The notes: generated by a model not told the origin, from the letters alone. A stretch of DNA of 36,939 nucleotides from Anabaena lutea FACHB-196 (GCF_014698305.1 NZ_JACJST010000037.1:1-36939); one strand, 5' to 3'; shown: positions 15,396-25,130, counted from the first letter of the stretch. Translations and numbers: made by a program.

Positions 15396-17972
15396 ATGTT
15401 GCAGTCTTATTTTGATACCGAGAATAACAGACATAAATCTTTTGAGTTACCAGGGGCTAAACCACACTATAACCCCGATAGACCGGGACAAGTAGAGCAT
15501 ATTTTTCTAGACCTAAATTTGGATATCCCGCACCAAAGTTACTACGGTAATTGTAGCATTCGTCTATTGCCAATCCGCAATAATATTGATCGTTTGACCT
15601 TGGATGCTGTAAACCTGAATATCCAATCTGTACAGGTAGACGAAGTAATACAAAAGTTTGAATATGACGGAGAAAAGCTTTCTATTCAACTTTCTCAACC
15701 AACTCAGATAGGTAATAGATTATTAATTGCGATCGCTTACTCAGTAGAAAAACCCCAACGAGGGATTTACTTTATTCAACCAGACAAACACTACCCGCAT
15801 AAACCCACCCAAGTCTGGACTCAGGGAGAAGACGAAGACTCTCGGTATTGGTTTCCCTGCTTTGACTATCCAGGACAGCTATCAACTTCAGAAATTCGTG
15901 TCCGTGTCCCCAAACACCTCATTGCAATTTCCAACGGTGAACTGATTGATACAGCAGTTGATGGTGATGACAAAATTTACCATTGGTCACAGCAGCAAGT
16001 TCATCCTACTTACTTAATGACATTAGCAGTAGGTAACTTTGCAGAAATTCGGGATGAGTGGAAAGGTAAACCTGTTACCTACTATGTCGAAAAAGAACGG
16101 GAAGCAGATGCTAAACGTAGCATGGGTAAAACTCCCCGCATGATCGAATTTTTGAGCGAAAAGTATGGTTATTCCTATGCTTTCCCCAAATATGCCCAAG
16201 TTTGTGTAGATGACTTCATTTTTGGAGGGATGGAAAACACCTCAACCACCCTGTTAACAGATCGATGTTTACTAGATGAACGTGCAGTATTAGATAACCG
16301 CAACACAGAAAGCTTAGTTGTCCATGAACTAGCACACCAATGGTTTGGGGATTTAGTAGTAATTAAACATTGGTCTCATGCTTGGATTAAGGAAGGAATG
16401 GCTTCCTATTCTGAAGTCATGTGGACAGAACATGAATATGGTGACCAAGATGCAGCATATTATCGCTTATTGGAAGCACGTAGTTACTTAAGCGAAGATG
16501 GCAGTCGCTACCGTCGGCCAATGGTAACTCATGTTTACCGAGAAGCAATTGAACTTTATGATCGACACATTTACGAAAAAGGATCTTGTGTTTATCACAT
16601 GATTCGCACAGAATTGGGAGATGAATTATTTTGGCAAGCTATTCAAATATTTGTTCAAGATAATGCTCACAAAACTGTAGAAACAGTAGACTTACTAAGG
16701 TCAATTGAAAAAGCAACTGGACATAATCTCACTTTCCTTTTTGACCAGTATGTTTATCGTGGTGGTCATCCAGATTTTCAAGTTGCTTACTCTTGGGATG
16801 GTGATGCTAATTTAGCCAAGGTGACTGTTACTCAAACCCAAGCAAGTGATGACAGTAAGGATTTGTTTGACCTGAGAATTCCCATAGGTTTTGGTTACAC
16901 TCAGTCAGAATCAGCACTTAAAACTTTCACTGTGCGCGTGAATGAACGAGAACAAAGTTTCTATTTTCCATTAACAGAAAAGCCAGATTTTATCAGCTTT
17001 GATGTGGGCAATAATTACCTGAAAACTGTAGCTTTAGAATATCCAGTCCCGGAACTAAAAGCACAGTTGCAATTTGATCCTAATCCTGTTTCTCGCATCT
17101 ATGCAGCCGAAGCTTTGGCTAAAAAAGGCGCATTAGAAGCTACTAAAGCATTATCAGCAGCTTTACAAAATGATCCGTTTTGGGGTGTGCGGGTAGAAGT
17201 AGCTAAACAATTAGCAGAAATTAAATTAGATCAAGCCTTTGATGGTTTAGTTTCTGGTTTGCAAGATCCCAGTCCTTATGTTCGCCGTGCTGTGATAGAG
17301 TCTCTATCTCAAATAAAAACCCATACAAGTTATAAAGCTGTTAAAGGTTTTGTTCAAGATGGCGATGCGAGTTACTATGTGGAAGCTGCTGCTTGTCGGA
17401 CTATTGGGGCAATAGCGGCTGCTAATTTGGAAGATAAACCCCACGAAGAAAAAGTCATCAAGCTACTGAAAACTGTTTTAGAAGAAAAAGCAGGTTGGAA
17501 TGAAGTTGTACGCAGTGGTGCAATTGCTGGTTTAGCAGAATTTAAAACCTCAGAATCTGCTTTGAATTTGCTGATTGAATACACTAAACTCGGCATTTCC
17601 CAACCGTTACGTCTAACAACAATTCGCAATTTAGGCAAAATTTCTGTTGGTCAAACTCCTACTAATATTGAACGGATTTTAGATCGATTAGCAGAAATAG
17701 CTAGAGAGACTTTCTTTTTAACGCAAATGGCAGTAGTGTCAGCATTGGGACAAATGGAAACACCGAAAGCGATGGGCATTTTACAATCTTTAGCTAATCA
17801 AACAGCAGATGGGCGTGTCCGTCGTTATGCTGAGGAGGAAGTTACCAAAGTCCAAAAGAATATTGGCCCAGAAAAAACCTTGCGTCAAATGCGTGAAGAA
17901 CTAAATCAACTCAAACAACAAAACCAGGAACTAAAAAGCCGCTTGGAAACTTTGGAAGCAAAATCAAAGTAG
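15396..17972 (+). CDS. M1-family aminopeptidase with C-terminal HEAT-like repeats
   Basis: An 858-aa zinc metallopeptidase that removes N-terminal residues from peptides in the cytosol. The exopeptidase loop is GGMEN (277-281) and the zinc site is VHELAHQW (H310, E311, H314) with the third ligand in WIKEGMAS (E333), 19 residues on. The N-terminal beta domain and the catalytic domain take about 560 residues. From about 570 on, PVSRIYAAEALAKKGALEAT, VRVEVAKQLAEIK and YVRRAVIESLSQIK are HEAT-like helical repeats in place of the usual ERAP-type C-terminal domain. The last 35 residues form a coiled coil (LRQMREELNQLKQQNQELKS). It is a cyanobacterial version of aminopeptidase N. The upstream ribosome site is weak. 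Transcribed alone. Confidence 0.9.
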   Translation: MLQSYFDTENNRHKSFELPGAKPHYNPDRPGQVEHIFLDLNLDIPHQSYYGNCSIRLLPIRNNIDRLTLDAVNLNIQSVQVDEVIQKFEYDGEKLSIQLSQPTQIGNRLLIAIAYSVEKPQRGIYFIQPDKHYPHKPTQVWTQGEDEDSRYWFPCFDYPGQLSTSEIRVRVPKHLIAISNGELIDTAVDGDDKIYHWSQQQVHPTYLMTLAVGNFAEIRDEWKGKPVTYYVEKEREADAKRSMGKTPRMIEFLSEKYGYSYAFPKYAQVCVDDFIFGGMENTSTTLLTDRCLLDERAVLDNRNTESLVVHELAHQWFGDLVVIKHWSHAWIKEGMASYSEVMWTEHEYGDQDAAYYRLLEARSYLSEDGSRYRRPMVTHVYREAIELYDRHIYEKGSCVYHMIRTELGDELFWQAIQIFVQDNAHKTVETVDLLRSIEKATGHNLTFLFDQYVYRGGHPDFQVAYSWDGDANLAKVTVTQTQASDDSKDLFDLRIPIGFGYTQSESALKTFTVRVNEREQSFYFPLTEKPDFISFDVGNNYLKTVALEYPVPELKAQLQFDPNPVSRIYAAEALAKKGALEATKALSAALQNDPFWGVRVEVAKQLAEIKLDQAFDGLVSGLQDPSPYVRRAVIESLSQIKTHTSYKAVKGFVQDGDASYYVEAAACRTIGAIAAANLEDKPHEEKVIKLLKTVLEEKAGWNEVVRSGAIAGLAEFKTSESALNLLIEYTKLGISQPLRLTTIRNLGKISVGQTPTNIERILDRLAEIARETFFLTQMAVVSALGQMETPKAMGILQSLANQTADGRVRRYAEEEVTKVQKNIGPEKTLRQMREELNQLKQQNQELKSRLETLEAKSK

Positions 17973-17992
17973 CGTTAATTAAAAGTAACCAA

Positions 17993-18030
17993 ATTTTAGA
18001 TTTTGGGTTGAATAATTCAAAATCTAAAAT
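17993..18030. repeat. Perfect 13-bp inverted repeat after the aminopeptidase gene
   Basis: ATTTTAGATTTTG (17993-18005) and CAAAATCTAAAAT (18018-18030) are exact complements around a 12-base loop, 20 bases after the stop. It could terminate transcription in either direction; similar AT-rich repeats are scattered in these genomes. Confidence 0.7.
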
Positions 18031-18483
18031 CTCATAGGGTTATTAGATCAAAATGAAAGATTAAGTTAAGAGAGTTTAGCGCAGCTTCACAAAGAAACGG
18101 TACTTACCAATCAATACACACTGATGTTTACCTTGATGATTTTCAGCCAGATAAGCTATACTCAAAACGGTTGGGACATGGACTTTTGTAAAATCAGGAA
18201 AAACCTAGATTTGTAAGGGTTTAGCAGTGCTAAACCCCTACCCGCAGAATCAAATAATTAAGCTGTGTTGAGTATAAAAAGTATCTTTAATTACGTATTA
18301 TTTTTCTCTTTATTTACGTATTATTTTATTTACAAGCATCTTTTGATGCGATTAACTACGGAGTTTATATTGTTGATTGTGGAGTAAAAATAATTTATAT
18401 AATCAGCTTGTGCGGTGATCTCAAGTTATGCTGTTTGCTTATACTAAGTATAAAAAGTTGATAAAATATAAAGTTCCAATATT

Positions 18484-18560
18484 ATTCTTTTATAAAGAAT
18501 GATTAAGAAAATATAAAATAGTCCAGATATTAGATAAATGTTTGTACTTTTATAAAGTAT
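18484..18560. promoter_or_regulatory. Two palindromes exactly 60 bp apart, candidate operators
   Basis: ATTCTTTTATAAAGAAT (18484-18500) and GTACTTTTATAAAGTAT (18544-18560) share a CTTT-TAT-AAAG core. Where the first has T and A at symmetric positions, the second has A and T, so the symmetry is kept although the bases differ. Similar sequence also continues to the right of each. They lie about 330-410 bp before the ABC1 kinase start. Confidence 0.4.
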
Positions 18561-18891
18561 AATTAAGGAAAAGATAAACAAATCTAGGCAGGTCAGATAG
18601 CCTTAGTCTGCCTCATAAAGTACCTAGAAATAGGCAAAGCTTAATTCTTTCTTGTAACTAAAACCGAAAGAAGCTCCACATTTTATCCGGAATGGTAAAT
18701 GAGTGGATAAGTTTACAGTGGGGCTGGATGCTATCTGCTGTATAGGTAAAAAAGCTAACCTAACATTATATAGCAATTAGTGTTAGCAAGTAGTCAAATC
18801 AAAACCTACTACTATCCTTGATGAGCAACCAGCTTGTGAATCAGGAGAAAAGCAATAGTGTAAATTTCCCAGTTGAAGAGGCAATAAAGGC

Positions 18892-20616
18892 GTGGGTCAG
18901 TATCAACCTGCTCAACTAAGGCAGTATAATCCAGAAGCGATCGCTCGTTACTATAGTTACCGTCCCTGGTTAGCTTGGGGCAGATTCTTGAGAATCATCC
19001 TCTCTTTTGCAGGCTTTATCTTCAGTCTCAAATGGGATGAATGGCAAAATCAAGTTGAGCAGAACAAGGGTAAACGAGCTACTCAGTTGAGAGAACTGCT
19101 CACTAATCTTGGGCCTACTTTTATTAAAGTTGGTCAAGCCCTTTCCACCAGACCTGACTTAATCCGCAAAGATTTTTTAGCAGAATTGGTGAAGTTGCAA
19201 GATCAGTTACCACCTTTCAATAATGCCTTAGCTTACCAGATTATTGAAAGTGAACTAGACCGACCAATTCAAGAAGTATTTAGCGAACTTTCACCAAATC
19301 CTGTAGCAGCAGCTAGTTTAGGTCAAGTTTATCGGGGTCGTTTAATTAGTGGTGAAGAAGTAGCCGTGAAGGTACAACGCCCTAACCTACATCCCGTAAT
19401 TACAAAGGACTTGTACTTAATGCGCTGGGCGGCAGGTTGGCTGACACCTTGGCTACCTCTCAATCTCGGTCACGACCTGAGATTAATTGTGGACGAGTTT
19501 GGGACAAAACTATTTGAAGAAATTGATTACATCAACGAAGGTCGCAACGCAGAAAAGTTTGCTAGTAACTTCCACGATGATCCTCAGGTCAAAGTTCCCT
19601 CTATTTATTGGCGTTATACCAGTAATCATGTTTTAACTCTGGAATGGATTAACGGCTTTAAACTAACAGATACCCAAAGCATTAGCGCAGCAGGTTTAGA
19701 TCCAGAAACAATTATCCAGATAGGTGTTACCTCTGGATTGCAACAATTGTTAGAGCATGGCTTTTTCCATGCCGATCCCCATCCAGGTAATTTGTTTGCT
19801 GTCCCCGATGGTCGGATGGCTTACATTGATTTTGGCATGATGGATCAGTTGGAGGAAACCACCAAAGAGACACTGGTAGATGCACTAGTGCATCTAGTAA
19901 ATAAAGATTACACCGACCTAGCTGAAGACTTTGTCAAACTGGGCTTTCTGGCTCCAGATACAAATATTTGCCCAATTGTGCCAGCATTAGAATCTGTGCT
20001 GGGAAATGCTATTGGCAAAAATGTCAAGGATTTTAACTTCAAAACTGTTACTGATGAATTTTCGGAATTGATGTATGAATATCCTTTCCGAGTACCTGCA
20101 AAATTTGCTTTAATTATTCGTTCCCTGGTGACACAGGAAGGTATTGCTCTGAGCCTTAACCCAAATTTTAAAATTGTGGAAGTAGGTTATCCCTACATAG
20201 CACGGCGGTTGCTAACTGGGGAATCTCCAGCATTGAGGCGGCGGTTACTCAATGTGTTGTTTAAAAATGGTAAATTCCAATGGCAGCGGTTAGAAAATTT
20301 AATTTCCATTGCTCGCACTGATGAAGAATTTGATGTCTTACCTACAGCGAAAATGGGGTTACAATTCATACTATCCGAAGAAGGGAAATTTCTCCGTCGT
20401 CAGTTGGTTCTTGCACTCACTGAAGATGACCGTTTGCACACAGAAGAAATGCAAAGGCTGTGGAATTTAGTCAAAAATGACTTACCACCGAATCGCTTAT
20501 TAGATGTAGCGGTAGGTATTTTGACAGAGCTATCGAGGGAAGGCGTAGCTGCTATTTTACCAAACGCCATATCCTTTGCGGGCTTTACCATAAACCAATC
20601 ATCAAGTAAAAATTAA
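18892..20616 (+). CDS. ABC1 (AarF/UbiB) family atypical kinase
   Basis: A 574-aa UbiB-family protein. Members support quinone or prenyl-lipid homeostasis; in chloroplasts and cyanobacteria they are ABC1K proteins. Family signatures are FIKVGQALSTRPDL (KxGQ, 79-82), the Ala-rich loop VAAASLGQVYRG, the lysine strand EEVAVKVQRP (K160), FEEIDYINEGRNAEKF, GFFHADPHPGNLF with the catalytic Asp, and YIDFGMM. The C-terminus is hydrophobic (LLDVAVGILTELSR, IKLPNAISF-like tail) and may touch the membrane. GTG 18892 is the only usable start, since an in-frame TGA precedes it; GAGG lies about 11 bases before. The small membrane protein gene downstream is probably in the same operon. Confidence 0.9.
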   Translation: MGQYQPAQLRQYNPEAIARYYSYRPWLAWGRFLRIILSFAGFIFSLKWDEWQNQVEQNKGKRATQLRELLTNLGPTFIKVGQALSTRPDLIRKDFLAELVKLQDQLPPFNNALAYQIIESELDRPIQEVFSELSPNPVAAASLGQVYRGRLISGEEVAVKVQRPNLHPVITKDLYLMRWAAGWLTPWLPLNLGHDLRLIVDEFGTKLFEEIDYINEGRNAEKFASNFHDDPQVKVPSIYWRYTSNHVLTLEWINGFKLTDTQSISAAGLDPETIIQIGVTSGLQQLLEHGFFHADPHPGNLFAVPDGRMAYIDFGMMDQLEETTKETLVDALVHLVNKDYTDLAEDFVKLGFLAPDTNICPIVPALESVLGNAIGKNVKDFNFKTVTDEFSELMYEYPFRVPAKFALIIRSLVTQEGIALSLNPNFKIVEVGYPYIARRLLTGESPALRRRLLNVLFKNGKFQWQRLENLISIARTDEEFDVLPTAKMGLQFILSEEGKFLRRQLVLALTEDDRLHTEEMQRLWNLVKNDLPPNRLLDVAVGILTELSREGVAAILPNAISFAGFTINQSSSKN

Positions 20617-20639
20617 TTTAATAACAATCAGGAGTTTTC

Positions 20640-21014
20640 ATGTACTATTACCCTTTACAACCGCCATATTTCTTACTTTTGGCTGGATTTCTCACAGCAT
20701 TAACTTCTGGTTTAGCATTGTCGGGAACTCTGAAAGTAATTGTGCAGAAATGGCCAAGTGATCCCCAAGAACCTATAAAATCTCGTTCTTCCTTAAAACA
20801 ATTATTTGTGCCATTTATCGGCATCACTGGAGGTATTTGTTTATTTATGTCTTCAGGTTTAGAAATCTTTGGCTTTCCATCTCCTTTGGCTTTAGGAGTT
20901 GGTTTACCTCTGAGTTTACTGACTTGTGTATTTGTTTGGTTGCAGTTAGGAAGTTTGCTGGAGTTTGCTAGAAGTCGCGGAATGCAATCTCTAGATTTAG
21001 ATTCTTGGTCTTAA
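20640..21014 (+). CDS. Small conserved cyanobacterial membrane protein, function unknown
   Basis: A 124-aa protein with three hydrophobic segments: FLLLAGFLTALTSGLALSG, LFVPFIGITGGICLFMS, and LGVGLPLSLLTCVFVWLQL. ATG 20640 has CAGGAG six bases before it. It begins 23 bases after the ABC1 kinase stop, so co-transcription is likely, which may link it to membrane-lipid or quinone work. No known motif was found. Confidence 0.7.
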   Translation: MYYYPLQPPYFLLLAGFLTALTSGLALSGTLKVIVQKWPSDPQEPIKSRSSLKQLFVPFIGITGGICLFMSSGLEIFGFPSPLALGVGLPLSLLTCVFVWLQLGSLLEFARSRGMQSLDLDSWS

Positions 21015-21034
21015 ATCTTAATAATATAAATCAA

Positions 21035-21085
21035 GACTTACGCAAATTTTTTTGGTATTCTTTTTTCATTACCTGTGCGTAAGTC
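21035..21085. repeat. Dispersed inverted repeat GACTTACGCA ... TGCGTAAGTC
   Basis: Exact 10-bp arms (21035-21044 and 21076-21085) flank 31 bases of T-rich DNA between two convergent genes. This GACTTACGCA word is a frequent Nostocales repeat and could be a tiny MITE or a bidirectional terminator. Confidence 0.65.
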
Positions 21086-21170
21086 CTAAATATTAACCAC
21101 ATCTGCAAGTAGATAATAAAATGGGATGCTCCCTAATAAATCTTCATTGCATTTGTGGTTTTTTCATGGC

Positions 21171-22199
21171 TTATTGCTTAATTCTATCCTTTAAATTACG
21201 ATACTTCAGCTTCAAATTCTTAATTTTTTGCCCTACAAAACCTGTGGTAGCCTGCTGTAACTGACTCAAAGAACTGGGACGTTTAAAACTTTGCGGACGC
21301 TGTTCTGGAGATTTTAAATATCTATAGTGTAAAAATACATCGCGGTAAGCTATATCAACATCTTCACCAGCACAAAGCTTAGTAAATGATGAGGCAGATA
21401 TACTCATATAATGCAGGTAAGTGATAGGTTTGCCTTGGTCATATAATATATTATCTACAACGTCAAATTTAGATGACCAATGAGAACCTGTAGCATCATC
21501 ATGACAGGCGTAGTTATAGGAAGAAATACCACTGCGTAAAACTAAATAGTTGAGAAGTGTTTGATCGGATGCAATCCAATGTAATACATCAGCTTCACCT
21601 GATTCCAATTTATCTAGTAAATTGGCTAACATGGTATCATCAAAAACACACTTTTTAGAAGCAAACCAACCAGAGCAAAAAACATCGTTTATGATTTTTT
21701 CTCTTTGAAAGACTTCGGTTATTTTTTCTTCTGTCCAATTGAAAATATAGTTCAGATCCGATTTATGTTGAAAATCATTTGTCACCCAATCATATTCATC
21801 TAATTTTTGATAAAATTCATCCAGTGATTTCATTAAAAGTGTATCACCATCAAAGAAAATAAACTTATCAAACGGTCCATCTAGGCAACAAAGCTTTCTA
21901 TATCTTTGAGTACGAAAATTATTTGGTAAACCACGTTTCCTCATCAATTCTTGTGATCTCTTATGGCTTTTACATACGCGACTTCCAAATTCTTCCCAGC
22001 GAGCTATGGAAGCTGCATCATCAAATAGGTTCACATTATTTCTGGTGTCAATTTCGACTTTGACTTTTTCTATATTATCATCATAGGGAATAACATAAAC
22101 AGGAATTTCCCTACCAGCATTAACTTCTATACTGTTGAGTAAAGCTACCAATTGGTCATAAACCACATCGTTAGCTAGGGTGTAAATACCGTTAACCAT
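21171..22199 (-). CDS. GT8-like glycosyltransferase (Npun_R2821/R2822-type), copy 3
   Basis: A 342-aa nucleotide-diphospho-sugar transferase-like protein. The N-terminus MVNGIYTLANDVVYDQLVAL is the first Rossmann strand and helix; FIFFDGDTLLMKSLDEF holds the DxD metal-sugar motif; VFCSGWFASKK and LHWIASDQTLLNYLVLRS match the acceptor region of the group. The C-terminal 40 residues are basic, suggesting membrane or partner contact. GAGGAG precedes ATG 22199. It is the last gene of the minus-strand glycan cluster and is closest to the copy at 23113-24081. The sugar is unknown. Confidence 0.75.
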   Translation of the reverse strand: MVNGIYTLANDVVYDQLVALLNSIEVNAGREIPVYVIPYDDNIEKVKVEIDTRNNVNLFDDAASIARWEEFGSRVCKSHKRSQELMRKRGLPNNFRTQRYRKLCCLDGPFDKFIFFDGDTLLMKSLDEFYQKLDEYDWVTNDFQHKSDLNYIFNWTEEKITEVFQREKIINDVFCSGWFASKKCVFDDTMLANLLDKLESGEADVLHWIASDQTLLNYLVLRSGISSYNYACHDDATGSHWSSKFDVVDNILYDQGKPITYLHYMSISASSFTKLCAGEDVDIAYRDVFLHYRYLKSPEQRPQSFKRPSSLSQLQQATTGFVGQKIKNLKLKYRNLKDRIKQ

Positions 22200-22217
22200 A
22201 CAAATAGCTCCTCAATA

Positions 22218-23108
22218 TTAAATGCGGTGAGCAATAAAAGGAAATAAGCGACGAGTTAGTTTAGGAATAAAGGCGAATTGGCCCTCATGTAGATAGCGAT
22301 AATGTTGCCACAATTGCCAATAAGGACTACCAGGCTTCATTTTTATACCAGCCCAATGCAAATATTTTAGTCGTTTTCCTTTATCATAAAGTACATAATC
22401 TTGTTCTTGAAAATTACGGGAACCACCCCAACTACCCGGTCCACCGCCGGGAATTTTGACGAGATTACCACGTTTAGCAATTAACTTAAGAATAAGATAA
22501 TTTAAAACAGGTTGGTCTGTGACTCCTTCAGAAAAATCAAAGTATTCACGATGTGTAGCACATTCTTGCAAAGTCTTATCCATTTGTTCATAGCTAATAA
22601 CACCTTTTCTTGAACCCCAGAAACCACTATTGAAAACATCTTCTAGTTGAATGTCTGTAAAAATTTGTTGCTCTTTTACAAGAGGAGAAAAAATATTTCT
22701 AAGTTTGTCATTAGCATGATGATAATCACAACAGAAGAAATCTACCTCAGCCAGTTTGTCTAAGTCGTTGGAGATTTTTTCAAAGACGACAATATCCGTA
22801 TCAATATAAATAAATTCATCTAGAGGTCCAAACCATGCCACCAATTTCCGCATTTTATTGGGTAAAGCTAGGAAATCTCGATCAAAAATTTCACCTATGC
22901 GTTGTGTAAATTTTTCAATTAATTCTAAGTCAGGGAAAATTTTGACCTTGTGTAACTTAGCCAATGTTTCAGCGACTTTATGGTATTTATCATTAAAAGG
23001 AATGAGATAAACCGTGACTTCCTGGTCATAGTGACGAATACTATTGAGTAAGGCAATAGCATTTTCAATTACGTGGTCGTTAGCAACAATATAAATTCCC
23101 CGACTCAT
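22218..23108 (-). CDS. GT8-like glycosyltransferase (Npun_R2821/R2822-type), copy 2
   Basis: A 296-aa protein of the same family, starting MSRGIYIVANDHVIENAIAL. The DxD motif is in EFIYIDTDIVVFEKI; the pattern FNSGFWGSRKG and EGVTDQPVLNYLIL follows, then KYLHWAGIKMKPG. It is shorter and more divergent than its two flanking paralogues. GAGGATAACT precedes ATG 23108. It lies in a tight operon: 4 bases after the upstream gene and 18 before the next start. Confidence 0.75.
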   Translation of the reverse strand: MSRGIYIVANDHVIENAIALLNSIRHYDQEVTVYLIPFNDKYHKVAETLAKLHKVKIFPDLELIEKFTQRIGEIFDRDFLALPNKMRKLVAWFGPLDEFIYIDTDIVVFEKISNDLDKLAEVDFFCCDYHHANDKLRNIFSPLVKEQQIFTDIQLEDVFNSGFWGSRKGVISYEQMDKTLQECATHREYFDFSEGVTDQPVLNYLILKLIAKRGNLVKIPGGGPGSWGGSRNFQEQDYVLYDKGKRLKYLHWAGIKMKPGSPYWQLWQHYRYLHEGQFAFIPKLTRRLFPFIAHRI

Positions 23109-23112
23109 ATAG

Positions 23113-24081
23113 TTATCCTCTAAATAATTTTAATTTTTGTAATGCTTTAGTTAGCAAACCTGGTGGTGAGGCGTTATAAGAACGAGGAGGATTTTTGAAA
23201 AATGGGCGTTTATCTGGTTCATGCAGATAGCGATAGTAAAGAAATAAATCTCTATAGGGAAATTCAATATTTTCGCCTGCACATACGGCTTGACTAATCT
23301 TGGGTGTGATGCCAATATAATGTAAGTAGGTTAAGCGATTACCTTTGTCATACAATATTCTTTCCTTCTCTTCAAAGTGTTTGGATGTGACTGTGGAACC
23401 TGTAACTTGCTCGCTGGGTAAGTAATGAGCTAAATTACAAATTTTTAGACCAGACCTCATAAACATATAGTTAATAACTGGTTGATCACCTCTAGGATAA
23501 AGAATTTCTCTTTCACCTGCACGTAGATAAGATAAGAGTTTCGCTATTCTGTTTTCATCAAATAGACCTTTTTTAGATGCGTAAAATCCAGAACAGAATA
23601 TTTCTGTTTCTAAACGGTTTTGATCAAAAACTTCAAATAATTTTGGGGAGCCAATATTATAAACTTTATCTGGCTGTTTAAATTGAAAATCATAGACTAT
23701 GCAATCATATTCATCTAGTTTTTGAAACACTAAATCTAGTGAATCCATCACTAAGGTATCAGCATCTAGATAAACAAATTTATCAAAGGGTTCATCAAAG
23801 GCACAAAATCGTCGATGTCCACCATAAATTCTGTATTTGCGAGTCATACTTGCTGGACTAGCCTCTAGCATGAATTGATCCCAACGTTGAATTGATTGTT
23901 GATTATCGTAAATAAATACATTGGGACGTTTGGCTATTTCCTCAGTTATCCGCTGGATTTTTTCATCAAAGGGATAGATACAAACTGGAATTTCTGATCC
24001 CAAGAAAACATCTATACTGTTGAGCAGAGCTACCAGTTGATCGAAAACGTAATCATTGCCAAGGGTGCAAATACCTTTCAT
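23113..24081 (-). CDS. GT8-like glycosyltransferase (Npun_R2821/R2822-type), copy 1
   Basis: A 322-aa protein from ATG 24081 (MKGICTLGNDYVFDQLVALL). The frame also opens at a TTG seven codons upstream, inside the previous gene, but the ATG matches its paralogues. Motifs: KFVYLDADTLVMDSLDLVF (DxD), IFCSGFYASKKGLFDENR, RGDQPVINYMFMRSGL, LTYLHYIGITPKI. It starts five bases after the stop of the GT10 gene. With the copies at 22218 and 21171 it forms a triplet of paralogues. Confidence 0.75.
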   Translation of the reverse strand: MKGICTLGNDYVFDQLVALLNSIDVFLGSEIPVCIYPFDEKIQRITEEIAKRPNVFIYDNQQSIQRWDQFMLEASPASMTRKYRIYGGHRRFCAFDEPFDKFVYLDADTLVMDSLDLVFQKLDEYDCIVYDFQFKQPDKVYNIGSPKLFEVFDQNRLETEIFCSGFYASKKGLFDENRIAKLLSYLRAGEREILYPRGDQPVINYMFMRSGLKICNLAHYLPSEQVTGSTVTSKHFEEKERILYDKGNRLTYLHYIGITPKISQAVCAGENIEFPYRDLFLYYRYLHEPDKRPFFKNPPRSYNASPPGLLTKALQKLKLFRG

Positions 24082-24085
24082 ATAT

Positions 24086-25042
24086 TTATGAGTATTGAGC
24101 AACGAAGTTTGATAACCAATTGAGCAGATTTAGTTTGTGTAAGATAATTTGTCTGGCTTCAGCAATTGCATCTTTAGCAGCATACCATGCATCAGGGGTG
24201 GAAATTACTTCTTGGATATAAGCAATACCTTTTTCATCTAAGCTAGGCAATCTTAAAAAACTACCTGTGGGTAATAGTTTATCTGCCGCTGTTCCACCAT
24301 AGTAAATAGGTAAACACCAAGCTAGTAAACTATCCCAAAGTTTCTCACTCACATACCAATAATTACTAGCATAGTTTTCAATTGCTAGATTATAGTAATA
24401 CGGTGCCATTCCATACCATTTATTACCAAGTTCTCCTGATGTTTTTACCCATTTTTGTAAACCACGTCCATAGAAATCAACTTGCAGCCCGCTAGATTGT
24501 AAAGATTGCAAAAAGTCTAAACGCTGACGATGGTTGGCTGTGCGATTAATTCCTGAGGTAATCCAACTACAGGTAGCTACTTTTTGTGGACATGGCATTT
24601 CATTCAAATCCTTAAATGAATTGGAATGATACCAAATTGCTGGCATATAATTAGGAGTAGGAGCAAAATCATCAGGCCCAGAAATATAGCCACAATAATT
24701 CTGAGCTTTTTGATAATTATGCTGGTTGATTTCTACAATTTCCTCTAAAGGTGGTTCTCTTAACAAATAAATAATCTGCTCTTTATTGACACCACGTAAT
24801 AAATTATGAATATTTAACTCTGGTTTTTGCTGCCGTTTCCGTAACCGTTCTAATAACGATAGAGGAGGTGATGGTTTAGGAAAATCAAACTGATACATAA
24901 GCAGGAAATCTGGTTTTTCTGCCAGTGCTTGCATTTGTATATTTCCCCAGACACCAAAGGGATGCGGTGTTTGTTGCCACAGCCAATCTGCCCTTGATTC
25001 TAAGGCGCGATAGCTGCTAATCATACCGATAGTTTTAATCAT
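24086..25042 (-). CDS. GT10 (alpha-fucosyltransferase-like) glycosyltransferase
   Basis: A 318-aa protein whose second half carries the GT10 donor-binding motif: YNLAIENYASNYWYVSEKLW, then DSLLAWCLPIYYGG. The known family reads F-x-x-x-x-E-N ... Y-x-T-E-K ... P-(V/I)-Y-x-G and transfers fucose from GDP-fucose to glycans. The N-terminal half (PFGVWGNIQM, IIYLLREPP) fits a bacterial acceptor domain. There is no signal or membrane segment, so it acts in the cytosol on a growing glycan. It is translationally close to the GT8-like triplet. The sugar is likely fucose or a relative, but that is family inference. Confidence 0.75.
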   Translation of the reverse strand: MIKTIGMISSYRALESRADWLWQQTPHPFGVWGNIQMQALAEKPDFLLMYQFDFPKPSPPLSLLERLRKRQQKPELNIHNLLRGVNKEQIIYLLREPPLEEIVEINQHNYQKAQNYCGYISGPDDFAPTPNYMPAIWYHSNSFKDLNEMPCPQKVATCSWITSGINRTANHRQRLDFLQSLQSSGLQVDFYGRGLQKWVKTSGELGNKWYGMAPYYYNLAIENYASNYWYVSEKLWDSLLAWCLPIYYGGTAADKLLPTGSFLRLPSLDEKGIAYIQEVISTPDAWYAAKDAIAEARQIILHKLNLLNWLSNFVAQYS

Positions 25043-25130
25043 GTCATTGTTAATGATTTTTACTTGTAGTTGTAGTTATTCAATAGTTAAAGCAGAGAAA
25101 ACTCATATCTTCTTAGAATCATTAATAGTT

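Larger units (their letters stand above)
17973..18891. other. 0.9 kb AT-rich region upstream of the ABC1 kinase
   Basis: No gene is visible. It contains a perfect 13-bp inverted repeat just after the aminopeptidase gene, 14-bp direct repeats at 18291 and 18314, a pair of palindromes at 18484 and 18544, and a short hairpin AGGCAG...CTGCCT at 18586-18613. The promoter of the kinase operon must lie here but I cannot pick it with confidence. Confidence 0.6.
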
